The position numbers were made by a program, and so were the translations under genes. The notes under the pieces were generated by a model. It made no database searches. It was not told where the DNA came from and saw only the letters and a program-made list of their open reading frames with translations. A stretch of DNA of 64,000 nucleotides. Source: Tetrapyrgos nigripes (lineage: Eukaryota > Basidiomycota > Agaricomycetes > Agaricales > Campanellaceae). The stretch covers positions 1 through 64,000 of the forward strand of contig JAACJM010000106.1 in NCBI GenBank assembly GCA_013368315.1. The letters are read 5' to 3'. Position 1 is the stretch's first letter. The number at the start of each line of letters is the position of its first letter. Below, in pieces: positions 23,016 to 34,669 of this stretch.

Positions 23016-23395
23016 CATATTTACCAGTTATTCACTAGTGTGGCATAGATGACCTTCTACTTGAGATCTGTTTATTGGTTGGTGTACTTATTTTACTCAC
23101 AAGTCTCGTCAAAAGGCAATAACAAGGCCTTTGCGAGAATTTGACTGTATCCTGAAAAGTAACACCAGTATCAGCGCTGGGGATGCTGCAACCATTTCTG
23201 ATATTTTAAACTACAGTCAGACAACTACTAATGCTCTGAAAATAGTATTTGAGGTACCCAGACGCTATCTTGCAGATACAAGATTCTCGGAGTTGGCTGA
23301 GGAGTTGGCTGGGGAGGAGTGTGACCAAAATAGGAAGGAATTTCTCACTACTTTTCTATCACCTTCCATCACTCCTCGACAACTTCAATGTTACA

Positions 23396-24297
23396 ATGTC
23401 TTCCCCTCGGCCTCTCAAGCAATCATCTATTACACCCGACAGCCCGTCTAAACGTCTGAAATCACTTTCCAGGTGATGTCTTGGCAGCAACTCCAAACCA
23501 GCGGGTCTCTGACGCGTGTCCAGATCTGTCAGCCAAGTTCCTTCCTCGCAGACACCAAGTCCAGTGAGGCTGGAAACAAAAAGCAAAGCTGCTGAGTGCG
23601 TCCTACTTGCCCTCTTATTGTCTTGAATCATATTCATGTTTTTCTCTGCTAGAGCTTGCAATGTGGAAGACTCAAGCGACCATGACCGAGGCTCTAGTAC
23701 TGAGCCAGAGACGCCAGAGAGAACAATGACGACTTGGATATGATCGAAGGCTGTGAACAGGTGTGTGAATGCCCACTCTATGTCAAATGGCACTGCTGAT
23801 ACTATAACTTCAGAGTGCATTCTGACCATGTCATATCAAACACCCTCAAACTGATGCTGAAGGAGTATGAAAACCTACAGGAGCATATAGAAATGGACAA
23901 GACCTTGTGGGATTCGCCCGAAAAGATTTTGGAAGACATTAGGAACCTCTTGCATGACTCTGGTCATAGTGCATGCCCGAGTTGTTTACTAATGACAGTT
24001 TTCTAATCTTTTTTTTCTTGATGTTTTTATTCAGGATCTACCTCTGACACAATCAATCAGTCAGTAGTCGAAGCGCAAATACGAGTATACGTACTACAGC
24101 AGCATCTCAAAACAGCATCTACAGCCCGAAAATCGACTGAGGAGAAGCTAGCAGCTGTGGAAAGGTCTCATAGGCTTCTGGAGAGGGAGAATTACGATCT
24201 CAAGGTGCAGCTGCATGACCTTCGAGAGCGCGTTTGGGATCTTGCTGGGGACTTGGTGAAAGCAACCGATTCTCGTCTATGGATTGATGTACTATAG
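23396..24297 (+). CDS. Small coiled-coil protein downstream of the transposase (unrecognised)
   Basis: A start at 23396 (MSSPRPLKQSSITPDSPSKR) is followed by a likely GT-AG intron from 23473. A Ser/acidic exon follows (VEDSSDHDRG, about 23655), then a helical exon (HSDHVISNTLKLMLKEYENL, from about 23817). The last exon (24035-24297) is a regular coiled coil: VVEAQIRVYVLQQHL ... EEKLAAVERSHRLLEREN, stop TAG 24295-24297. Exon joins in the middle are uncertain: one frame change near 23700 is needed and the donor near 23980 is weak. I recognise no family. Its place just behind the transposase suggests a second element-borne gene, perhaps helping the transposase to oligomerise, but that is conjecture. 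Confidence 0.45.
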
Positions 24298-24544
24298 TGG
24301 AGCAGACTATGCTATAAGTACTTGTTTTTTTATTACCACTGAGCTTACTACTAGTAGTATCCAGAAATCCTACAGCGTTATGTACAATTTTGCATAATCA
24401 AAGCCAACTCAAAGCCGTCGCAACCAGTGATTTATCTACATTTACGCGACTTGGTACGATTATGATAAATTTAGGCTAAAATTGCAATTGAGGTTTTTGA
24501 GTCCTTTCCCATTGTGAGCAAACTGATTTTCATTTTTGTCGCCT

Positions 24545-25998
24545 GGAGAAGTCTTGGAGGATCTGGTTCAGGGAGGCAGACATTACTTTCTGGCGCCTGA
24601 ATTACAGAAGGGGAAGTAATTAGGTTTAGGCTTTAGCAAAACCACTGGATACACACCTGTCGACCACAGAATTGTTGGAGACATCGTACTTGTCAACTTC
24701 TTGCAATCTCTCATACTCCTTTTCAAGTTTTGCATGCTCCTGTTCCATTTCATCACGAATCTTCTTCTGGGTGTCCAGGTCCTCCTTTTTGAAAAGCTCT
24801 TTTGCGATGGCGACATGTTTGTTGAGTTTAAACCTCTCCCCATCTTCGGGTTGACCAAAACATTCATTGTAGGCTGCATCTACCTTGGGTTTGTAATCCT
24901 TGTGTTGCTCATAGAATTTGTAATTGATGGGTTTCTTGGGGGGGACCACCAATGGCTTCATCGTTGAGGACACTCAATAGAACATCTGTGTCTTTAGACT
25001 GCATGCTGTTCTCCTTGGTAAGGTGAGTCGAGAACCATCGGCTGACTTTCTATGAAGAGTGTGAGAACAACCTTTGCAAAAGTGCTGGATAAACTTACCT
25101 TGTTAGAAGCTGCCCTAGCCAGCAAGATGTTCTCTTCGTCTGTCCTGGGTATAGCTTTCTGCCTCTTCTTCTTCTCTGAAGGCTCTACCACAGATTCCTT
25201 TTCCTTTTGCCCTTCCTTCTTCTTTGAGGCTTTCCGAGGCTTCTTGGAAGCATCAAAGTTAGCATCTCCATGGCTATCAGAGGCTCCAGGATTGGTGCTG
25301 GGATTGGTGCTGGGATTGGGATTGGCGTTGGGAATGACAGATAGGGGCGTCTCAGGTTGAATAGCCACTGGTGGATCAGACACAGATGGACCAGACGCAG
25401 TTGGCCCAGACACGAGTGAGTCATCAATAGATGGGGTAACATGAGTGACTGCAGGCTCAGAGGAGGGAAGTCCTTTGGGTGTTATCAACACGTCATTTTT
25501 GTTTGGAAACACGTTCACCATAGATGTAGACGCATTTGGCGTGACAGACATGCTGGCCGTGATAGACGTGTTGGCTGTGGTTGTGGGCATGCTGGCAATG
25601 ACGGGCACATTGGCAGACGACTTGGCGGCACTGGCATCTGGCCTCAAAGCTGCGTGTTCATCATCAGGGTCTTCTTCGTCTTTGTTGTCTTCATTGTCCT
25701 CATCAGCTTCTAGGGCCTTGATTGCCTTCTTCCCCACTTGATCAATATTGTGCCTGACCATAATCTCCTGCACCTCCCTTAACTCTGTGCTCATCAACGT
25801 ACGCAGGTAGTTGCTCTCGTATTCTCCCCAAAATTCTGCCCAGAAGTCCCCATGGTTGCCAAAAGAGTCTCAGTACTGGGGGAAATGTGACTCAAGCAGC
25901 TCCAGGAGAGGGTCTAAAAAGTATCCTTTGTTCCCTCATTTACTGGGAGTCTTCCTGAGTTTGTTTGTTCTCTGCTTCTTGTATCCCTTGTGGCCCAT
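24545..25998 (-). pseudogene. 5' part of the split multi-exon gene
   Basis: ATG at 25996-25998 gives MGHKGYKKQRTNKLRK, followed by FLDPLLELLESHFPQY and FWAEFWGEYESNYLRTL, an N-terminal pattern I associate with a recurrent uncharacterised agaricomycete gene family. Two in-frame TGA codons (near 25940 and 25873) sit where arginine fits. A long Ser/Thr/Pro/Ala-rich linker follows (25.7-25.1 kb). An intron (about 25100-25050) carries CTTTTGCAAAGG. A second domain has PINYKFYEQHKDYKPKVD and AIAKELFKKEDLDTQKK (24.9-24.75 kb), reached through a frame change at a G7 run near 24940. Another intron (about 24658-24600) contains TTTTGCTAAAG. The reading then breaks at QILQDFS (about 24.55 kb), and the expected continuation lies 7.4 kb to the left. 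Confidence 0.65.
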
Positions 25999-26395
25999 GG
26001 TGTTTTGAGAAAGTCGAGGAGCGAAGCAAGAGTGGCGTGCAAGGCACTGCATGTCGTTGTTTGGCAGCAGCATGGTCATGTGATTCTATGTTCAACTTGC
26101 ATTCAAATTTCTTCATTTTCACTCCAAGGTTCCTGTCATGCATGCGCATACCCAGTAAGCCCAATTCATTACCCGAAATTTCTGCTCCCCCCTTTACTTC
26201 CCTTATAACATTGTTTCCACTGCTCAAGTCTGCAAATGACCTGTAGCTCCCTCTGTGCGCAGTCCTGGAGCACTCTGTTGTGAGCATGGGTTGTAAGTGG
26301 GTCTCGAGCGTTGCCTCTTTCCCATCTGTTCCCTCCATCAATCACTTCTCTCAAGTTTTTTTTGAGACATTAATATTCCTTTTATTTCTCACTAG

Positions 26396-27159
26396 GTGAA
26401 CAGATGGAAAAAACAGTATGCTACCTCCTATCCACCTCTTTTGCTAAATTTGATACTGACTACTATGCAGACTCATTCAGAGAACATCTTTGCAGCCTGG
26501 ACCTGTGATCTAATCACTGCTACAGGGTCTTTTAATCTTATGAGGGCTGTCGAAGAACTCCAAGAACTGAATCCTGGCACTCTTGATGCAGTGCAAGATC
26601 TCCCTGCTTTTAACTCAGTAGATGTAACTCCAATTCTGACTCCCAAGTGGTCTACCACACCTACTTATGACTCATTCGATGGCTCAGACCTCTCTGAGTT
26701 ATCGACATCCTCTGGAGCATCAAAAGCAGTTCGAAAATGAAAGAGAAAGACAAGGAGAAGTAAAAGGAAACCGAAAATTTCTATTGATCTACCTCCTGAA
26801 ACAGTGCAACCCCACCCAACCCATACCCAGAAGGCTTCCAACCGTAGGAGTCACCTTACCCAGGCAAAACATCAGTTGCAGGAGACAAAGACTCAGAAGC
26901 ATGCTCTGTCATATGCCCCATGGATATCTGTTGGCCAAACTCTGGTCAACCTGGAAGCTGTTGAAACCATCCATGCTGCCCTCACTTTTAATGCTGCTGA
27001 CAATACCTCTGGCTATTTGGGTCCCAAGAATAATCAAGACATTGATGCAAAGGAATGGACAGTTGAAGAGCTTTGTGGACCAGGTGGAATGGGTTTTCAA
27101 TACATTATGGCAGGTGGCAGGTATGTGCCCATCACTTTATCAAAAGTGAATCTCAACTA
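26396..27159 (+). pseudogene. Unrecognised gene fragment with one in-frame stop
   Basis: One frame is open from 26396 to 27159 except for TGA at 26738-26740, where the context (VRK-stop-KRKTRR) suggests arginine. The first part is acidic/Ser-rich (YDSFDGSDLSELSTSSG), followed by a very basic stretch, then TQKHALSYAPWISVGQTLVN and WTVEELCGPGGMGFQYIMAGGRY. The latter weakly resembles proteins found near KDZ and Plavaka transposons in mushroom fungi, but I cannot name it. It ends 30 bp before the LTR of the next Gypsy element, so its 3' end may have been lost there. It starts about 400 bp from, and divergent to, the split gene at 25998. Nothing identifiable lies between them. Confidence 0.4.
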
Positions 27160-27189
27160 ACCATGTGTTTTGCAAAAGTTGCCAGCCTA

Positions 27190-27617
27190 AAGACAAGGAA
27201 TACATGAGATGCTCACCTAGTCCCAAGACGAAGAGGTCAAGATGGGGACTAGGGAGCTACTACTCTAAGCTTATATACACAGAACAGAAAGAAAGATAAA
27301 AGCTGAGCAAAGCGAAGAGAGGAATCAGAGAACTGTCCAGAACAATCAAAGTACAGCCTATTGTCCCTGTAAGAGATGTATCATGAAAAGATGAACAAAA
27401 GATGAACAAGCTGTGCGTAGTGTCCCTATAAGAGATGTATCATAAAAAGATGAACAAATGATGAAACAGGGGATGATAGCTGTGCATAGATGATCAAGGA
27501 AAGATGAACAAAAGATAGGGCAAAGGATGGACAAAATGATGATCAAAAGGCAGTGACTGATGAAGAAAAGAAACAGAAAATGAATGAAAATACCCTGAAA
27601 ATAATACTGTCACGACA
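27190..27617 (-). repeat. 3' LTR of the second Gypsy
   Basis: The first 172 bp equal the right-hand LTR segment. The remainder contains a direct duplication of about 60 bp (27361-27419 and 27420-27489, each starting TGTCCCT and containing AAGAGATGTATCAT). The inner edge is set by the polypurine tract at 27618-27627. Confidence 0.6.
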
Positions 27618-30600
27618 TTACCCCCCTTCTAAGACTCAACATCCTCGATGAGTCAAATCCTTGGAGCTTTTGGATTTTCTTGTGAAAAGCTGTTATCGAG
27701 TGTTTTGCATTGTCAAGGTTGTAGATTGGCTCCCAAGAATTATGCCCTTCATTGTATCCTTTCCACTTTACCAAGTACTCCATCCTTCTCCACCGAATCC
27801 GACTGTCCAAAAGCTTTTCTACTTCATACTCTGGCTCATCCCCCTCCTCCAGATAGATAGGTTCCAGTTCTTCTGGAAATAAACCATTGACTTCATTTCC
27901 TTCAAATGGATAGAGTTTGTTGATATGGAACACAGGATGAATACGATCTAACCCTGTTGGCAAATCCAAGCGATAGTCCAATGGTCTGATTTTCTCCAGG
28001 ATTTCATATGGTCCTAACTGTCTGTCCCCCAACTTCTCACTTGACAACTTCAGATTTATATCCTCTGCACTCAGCCACACGTAATCTCCAACTTTGAATT
28101 TGTGTTCATACCCCTCCTTCTGTTGCCTCTTTCCCAAATGAAGAGCTGCTCCTGCGTCCTTCTGAACTTCTCGCAGAATGTCAATCCACTTCTCTACTTC
28201 TGGAATCCCTGAGCGCCTTCCCACTGGTATGTTGAAGAGTGGTAGATAGCCATAAGTCACTTCGAAGGGCGACATGTTGTGAGCAGAGTGAGTTTGGGAA
28301 TTGATAACAAACTCTGCTAAAGGAAGATGTTCAGCCCAATCGTCTTGTCGTCAATTTACAAATAATTGAAGATACTTCTCTCTGTCTGTCCATTGGCTTG
28401 CAGGTGGTATCCTGATGTGAGATTGGATTGGATTCCCAATCATTCAAGTAGCATCTGCATAACTTTGGCTGCAAATTGTGGTCCTCGGTCTGAAATGAAA
28501 CGTAGAGGCAGTCCGTGAAGTTGAAAATCTCTCAATAAAAGAGATCTGCCACTCCCTCTGTGTTGATGTTGGATGTACATGGGATTGCATGGATCTGTTT
28601 CCCATAAATGTCAGTTGCTACCATGATAGCATCATACCCATTTGACTCTGGAAGTTGAGTTATCAAATCTACTCCAACCTCCTCCCATAATCCTTTTGGA
28701 ACTGTAAGCAGTTGCGTTATTGCTCTCGGGTGTCTTTGCAGCTTCTTCCATGCACAAGTATCACATCCTTCAACAAACTTTTCCACAAACGATCTCATCT
28801 TTGGCCACCAAAAATGAGTATCCACCAAATCTAGAGTCCCATGTAACCCTGGATGCCCTGCAGTAGGATCATCATGACACTGTCATATGACATCTGCCCT
28901 TAACTGTTCATCTGGGGGGACATATACGTGCCCTCAATGATATACCAACCCATTATCTTCCTCCCATTCTGCTAAACCATTTGCCAATATCCTCAACCTG
29001 TTCTTCTTTAACTCCTTAAGCCCTTCTAATACCTCAGCTTCCCTTTCTGATGCTTTACGTATCCTTTCCTCCAACAGGTTTTCCAGTACAGCTGCAGCAA
29101 TGGTTGCAAAATGGATAGGTTTGAGCACTGTTTGTTGCAGGCTATCCTTTCTGGCATTTTTGACAGTGCATCCACTTGTGAATTTGACTTCCCAGGTTGA
29201 TGAACTAGTTGAAAGTTGAATCACAAAAGCCAAAGGGCCCATCGAGCTTGTCTTCAACTAAGATCCTGAGCTGTTTGCCAGAACTCTAGGTTGGAAGATC
29301 AGTTACAATTTCAAATGCCTCTGGTTGTCCCTCCAAATAATGCCTCCAGTCCTTCAATGCCTCTATTATTGCAAGCATTTCCCAATCATATATCTCGTAA
29401 TTCCATTCAACAGGTTGCATGGAGGAAGAACGAAATACGACTGGGTGCCAAAGACCATCCTCCAACTTCTGCATCAACACTCCCCCTGTTGCAAATCCTG
29501 GTGCATCTACTTCTATCCTTGTTGGCTTTCCAGGTTCCCAAAGGGTAAGGATCAGTGCTGACACAAAAGCTTCTCTGAGTTGCTCGAAAGCTGCTTGCTG
29601 ATGAGTTCCCCAGTCAAATGTGACATTTTTACGTGTCAAGTCGTGGAGTGGCCTGGCTATCTTAGAGAAGTCTTTAATGAAGCGTTGGTAGAAATTGGCA
29701 AATCCCAGGAACCCTTGTAGATCCCAGAGTGTCTTTGGTGTCTTCCAATCCTTCACTGCTGCTACCTTCACTGGATCCATTCGTACCTGCCCTTCCCCTA
29801 TTACCAGTCCTAGATATTCAATCTTCTCCTGCTCGAACTCACACTTCTCTGGCCTCAAATACAAATCATGCTTTTCCAACCTCTTCAAAACTTCCCGTGT
29901 AATTGCTTGTACTTCTTCTAATGATTCACTGAAGATAAGGATGTTGTCCAGATATACAGCTACTTTCCCTGCAGCAATTAAATCAGCAAATATTGAATTC
30001 ATTAGAGATTGAAAGGTTGCCAGGGAATTGGTGAGTCCAAAGAACATGACCTGCCTTCCATTCATCTCCATTGTATCCCCAACGTACATCGAACTTGGTA
30101 AAGTATCAGGCTTTCTGCAGACAACTGATAATGTCAGTGACCAGAGGGAGAGGGTAACAGTTTTTGATCATGAACTGATTCAGCTTCTGATAGTCTTGTG
30201 TGAACTTTTTTACAAAGAAGACTGGTGATGATAGTGGTGATTTGGATGGTTGAATATACCCCTTGCGTAAGTTATCCTCCAGGAACCGATCTAACTCTTC
30301 TTGTTCATTGATTGACATGGGATAGATTTTGGTGCACATAGTTTCCGGTGCTTCTGGTACCAGTTCAATAGCATGATCCCAGGATTGATGAGCAGGAAGT
30401 CGTTCAGACTCCATTTCTGAGAATACTTTTGCGAAATCTTGGTATTGTGCTGGTACCATCTGTTTGAATGTCTGCTTGGGTTTGTCCTTTTGAGCTTGCT
30501 CTGCAAGCTGTTGAGAATAAGTGTACCCAGCTGCACACCAAACCTCCTCACTCGGTTCTTGAAGAATCCCTGCCTTCCACCATTTCCTTCGAGTTGTCCA

Positions 30601-32463
30601 ATTAGCACAGATGCGGCAAAAGGGGGTTTCTTCCTCCTCCAAATTAGATGTTACTCTTTCTTCCCTCTGTTCCTCCTCTTTATCCACTATCAAATCCTCT
30701 CTTTCTAATGGTACCTCCCCAGTCCATCAAATCTCATCACCTTCATCTACAGCCTCTTCAACTGTTGCCTTCTGTCTCTTTACCTCCCCTCTTTTCCAGT
30801 CTACTTCAGGATTTATCTGTTGTAGTCAAGATAATCCTGGAATGATACCTTCGCCTCCAATGTCCATGACCAAAAAATCCATCCAGTTTTCCTGTCCATC
30901 GACAGTAAGTCCCAAACATGCAAACCTCCCAATATGTCCTGCTTGGTTTGAGGTTCCATCAATGTTAAAAACATTAATGGGTTGCTTTAGTCGGAATGTT
31001 CAAATACAATGTTTCGTCACAAAGTCCCTTTCCAGAAATAACGCTGTTGCTCCACTGTCTATCATTGCTGTTGTGTCTAGACTTCAGTTTGCTCCTTGTA
31101 ATTTTACTCCCACACGGAAATGCGATGAAAGAGGATCTATTTCCTGAATAACTGATATTTTACATGTGGAAATAGAGTCATACGAGGAGGTAGAAATCAT
31201 AGAAAATTGTTTGAAGGGTGTTGTCTGCACGGCCAGAATGGGCACCTGCTTTAAAAATCCATCTTCTTCATAAACGTAGCCAAAATGGCAGCCTGCTGAG
31301 TCATAGCATTTTGGAGAGCAGTGGGGACGGAGTAGTGGACATGGAAGGAACAGCTGGGGATTCAGATGGAAATAATGTGAAGTAGTTGTCTGTAGTAGTG
31401 GCAGCAACGCGTTGCCCCTGAGGATGTAATCCTCTATTACAGTCAAGACCCATGAACTTGTCCTGACAAACACGATCCAAATGACCCTTCCGAGCACAGT
31501 AGTTGCACTTGGCTTCCTTATGGTTACACTGAGGCTTCATGTGGCCTAGAGCACTGCAACCATAGCAACGGTTTCACATAGCACAAAGGTAGTCTTCACA
31601 TGTTTTACCATTGCCAGTGTGAGTGGCGTCAATGTCCATAGCATAGGGATCGGAAGTGGACGTAGAAGTGGACGTAGTAGTGATGGTCTTATGACCCTGT
31701 TTGTGGTGAATGAGGTTCTCAAGAGTGGTGATCCTTCTAACCAAATTATCAAGTGAAATTGGCTTGCCTTTCACTGCCTCAATGGGGGCTAAGCCAACTC
31801 AGAGATTATAGTTGAGTCCTCTTTCAAGACGAGCTCGGAGATCTTCATCAGAATAACCTGTCCTTTGACCCAGGTCCCTGAATACCTGAATATACTTTGC
31901 AACTGTCTGTTTCCCCTGAACCAGTCCTTCTATCGCATCTCATGCATCTGCCTGTTCATCCAATGATCCAAACTGTGCTTTGAAAGCTTCTACAAATGCA
32001 CTCCAAGTTCCATTAAACAGATTGACAGTCTGAGCAGTCCCATCATATGCCATAGCTTCTTCAATGTATGGTGCAGCCCAAATGCCAGCCTCCCCCTGCA
32101 TGAATGAAAGTGCAGATCAGATCATCTTTCCTTCGTTTCAGCAATATCTCTCTGTTCTCCAGCCCAGTTTCTGAAAGACACCAGGAAAGACCTGACATTT
32201 ATAGCCTTACCCTTAAAGGGTTCAGGCTTGGCCATACTGGATTTATCAGAGCTCTGGCTTATCATGTGAGCCTGAGGCTGGGGTTGAGTCTGTTGCTGGT
32301 TTATGTGTTGGAGGAATGTAGTGACTTGCTCTTGGAGAAGTCCATGAGCATTTATGATATCCTGAATGGTAGCTGCCTGATGAATTTGTTTGGCACGATG
32401 CATATCGAAATGGGGTTGTTGACCTTGTTCAGACATATTGATATCTGAAGGAATGGGAGACAA
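27610..32463 (-). pseudogene. Gypsy gag-pol remnant with chromodomain
   Basis: Gag starts near 32463 (MSPIPSDINMSEQGQQPHF). A zinc knuckle CNYCARKGHLDRVC is at about 31500-31460. The protease core IDSGATALF is at about 31060 with DIGGEGIIPGLS downstream. RT has YPMSINEQEELDRFL and SPLSSPVFFVKK (30.3-30.2 kb). The catalytic box reads YLDNILIFS (29953-29930) where the family has YLDD, so RT is inactive. RNase H follows, then integrase (CDTCAWKKLQRHP) and a chromodomain ending about 27640 (EYLVKWKGYNEGHNSWEP). Many stops and frameshifts are spread along it. The order and the chromodomain place it with fungal chromoviruses, which integrate through chromatin binding. Confidence 0.9.
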
Positions 32464-32997
32464 TGGGATGACGGGAGTATGGGATGTGGGTGATGGAAGC
32501 GGTAAGTAATGGAAGTGCTGATGGAGAAAGGCTGAACTGGTAGGTAAGACTATACAGTCAATATGAGTGTTGTTGTCTTCCCAACTATAGTAACGGACTT
32601 GGGGAATGGAATGGATGTAAGCATTTGGACAAGGATGGCTTGGGCAGTTAAAGAATCCTTTGTCTCTGTCTTTAAAATAACTGTCGATATCAAAGCAGAT
32701 GTGTCTCCAATTGATTAGATCAAAGCTGTGTAGTTGTCCTTGACAGGACGACTTGCTGGATACAGAACTGGATGCACGAGAAGTACGAGAAGCACAAGAT
32801 GGTGCTCGAGAGGGTGCTGTAGACGTGGTAACAGAGTTTCTGCAAGGACAACCTGATAACTAGGCTGTTGGTGCAGCAAGGGACCTTGACCTAATGTGGT
32901 AAAGAGCACACACTTGGCTCAAGCAGTAGGCGTAACAGAACAACAATAGACAGATAACAATGAGAGACAAGTCCCAAGATGAAGTTAATATTGAATG

Positions 32998-33169
32998 AAG
33001 ACAAGGAATACATGAGATGCTCATCTAGTCCCAAGATGAAGAGGTCAAGATGGGGACTAGGGAGCTACTACTCTAAGCTTATATACACAGAACAGAAAGA
33101 AAGATAAAAGCTGAGCAAAGCGAAGAGAGGAATCAGAGAACTGTCCAGAACAATCAAAGTACAGCCTAT
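32998..33169 (-). repeat. 5' LTR segment of the second Gypsy
   Basis: A 172-bp segment nearly identical to 27190-27361. Sequence to its right (from 33170) has no counterpart at the left LTR, so this LTR is truncated. Confidence 0.75.
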
Positions 33170-33936
33170 CATTCATAATAACCAAGCACTACATTAGGTA
33201 CATACTCATGGTACTACCCTACCTACCACCCTCAATGGGTGACTGCGCTAAAGAAGCCAGAATCCCACCCTATAAACTGTTAAAAATCTCCACCTTGAGA
33301 CGTACATTGGATGTGTTCTGAGAAAGAGAAGAGCAGTCATATTTTCAGTATGACAGCTTAAAGTGTAGTCAAGGCAATGATGACTCACTCAAATAGGCTG
33401 GCATCACCAGCCTGGAATATCATTCTAGCTATTACATCCTGTACCACCTCCAACTTGTTATACTCCTCATGCACTGCTAAACCCAACTTGTTCTTCATCC
33501 ATGGAGGAGTGAAAAAGGATTTGGTTTGTGTCAGACTGAGAACATTTCTGTCCAGATTTTGACCATGAGAAGAGCTGGGAGTGAGAGAAAGAGCAAGCAA
33601 GTGCTGCTTTAGGGAAAGATTGTTAGGAAGCATGATGAGAGACGGCAAAGAGAAGTTTTGTAGGGTAGATTAGAGCATTCAAAAGAGATAGAAAATGTTG
33701 CTGGAAGAGGACATAGGGAGACATCAAGGAGAAGGAGGACAGTGTTATGGTGGTAGGGAGTAAGGAGGAGATTTGTTGTCAAACAACGTTGCTTTGTTAA
33801 CAATTTGTCTACTGACATTTCAAATGCCATTCCCCCTCCTCAGTCAGTTATCTGTGTTTGTTACTATGTGAGAGGGGGTTAGTGGAGATACTGATGAGGA
33901 CAGTAGAGAGAGTGATTGATGGAGCTGCTTATTGAG
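33170..33936. other. No supported gene
   Basis: Open frames here are short and without recognisable domains. The composition is not repetitive except for a CCATATATACAG-type boundary near 33955 that introduces the next repeat. Confidence 0.3.
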
Positions 33937-34496
33937 TAGGGCTGTTCACCTTACCCATATATACAGTGTTTACGGGTTGGCAGGTAAGTGGCAGGTCACG
34001 GGGACAGGGTATGGCAGGGACAGGGACGGGTTGGCTTATTCATCCCACTCCAAACCCGTGACCTGCCAGACAGGTAAACTGGGAAGGCTGCCACTGGTAC
34101 AATTTTGAAGTAATCTAAACTCAGGTAAACTGTATAGTCATTACTCCAGGCTTGTACATACATAGATCTAAACAAGACATACCAGAGATAGTATGTATAT
34201 GCACACAAACAATTCTTCAGTTTACGAGAGGACAGGTACACTGTTGGTATGGTTGAAAAATACAGGTGTACCAGTATTACTGGACAGTGCTAGCATCCAC
34301 TTCACTGACCTCAATGTACATTGTACATGATAGCGGTGACAAGATGCAAGTACTGAAGTATAAGTAGTACATACCTGTAACCTGTGGGTTTTGCTTCTGA
34401 CCTGTCTGCCCAGCTGCTACCCTTGACCCATGAAGGCAGGGACGGGTCAGAAATTCTTACCTGCAGGATCCCTGTACTGTTCCCTATACAGTACGG
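33937..34496. mobile_element. Degenerate hAT-like foldback or MITE
   Basis: It starts TAGGGCTGTTCACC and ends with the reverse of TAGGGAACAGTACAGGG, reminiscent of short hAT ends. Internal GGCAGGTCACGGG pairs with CCCGTGACCTGCC, and the right part (GACCTGTCTGCCCAG, CTGCAGGATCCCTGTAC) is related to the 12.7-13.0-kb sequence. No convincing 8-bp duplication and no coding capacity, so I treat it as a non-autonomous remnant. Confidence 0.4.
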
Positions 34497-34669
34497 TTGT
34501 ACAGGTCACTGCAACTGTACAGTATACCGACAAGCTCACAATAGTTCTCCATACAGTACAGCTTTTACCATAGAGCGACTGTCCATACAACCATAATACA
34601 GTTGTATATACAGTAGACTTTGGTGAGCATGGCTTTTGAATGGCCTGAGTGGGGTTGAAGGTAGTCAGA

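Larger units (their letters stand above)
17180..24545. mobile_element. Plavaka-type DNA transposon block carrying DUF6532 and coiled-coil genes (proposed)
   Basis: The block contains three genes: DUF6532 (minus), Plavaka transposase (plus) and a coiled-coil gene (plus). It fits tightly between the two halves of another minus-strand gene: on the right the frame stops making sense after Q-D-F-S (about 24.55 kb), and on the left it resumes with E-K-S-G (about 17.18 kb). The gap from the DUF6532 stop to the left edge is about 110 bp, and from the coiled-coil gene stop to the right edge about 250 bp. A 2-3-bp duplication (GA or AGA) can be drawn at the edges but is too short to prove anything. I did not find terminal inverted repeats by eye. 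That the whole block moved as one unit is inference. Confidence 0.5.
27190..33169 (-). mobile_element. Gypsy chromovirus, decayed copy (second Gypsy)
   Basis: Matching 172-bp terminal segments at 27190-27361 and 32998-33169 differ at only a few positions and contain GTGTATATAAGC (TATA, minus strand). On the left the LTR probably extends to about 27617, where TGTCGTGACAG (minus strand) follows a polypurine tract AGAAGGGGGG. The right LTR lacks that extra 250 bp, so one end has been rearranged. Order on the minus strand: LTR, gag, protease, RT, RNase H, integrase, chromodomain, LTR. No matching target duplication was found. Confidence 0.8.

Noticed and set aside
17180..24545. Terminal inverted repeats for the Plavaka block
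   Set aside because: No convincing match between the two ends by eye; CAG at both sides and a 2-3-bp duplication are too short to count.
25052..25741. Plus frames of about 100 residues
   Set aside because: Shadows of the Ser/Thr/Pro-rich linker of the minus-strand split gene.
33385..33830. Two minus frames of 73-87 residues
   Set aside because: No recognisable motif, no splice or start context, and they overlap in different frames.
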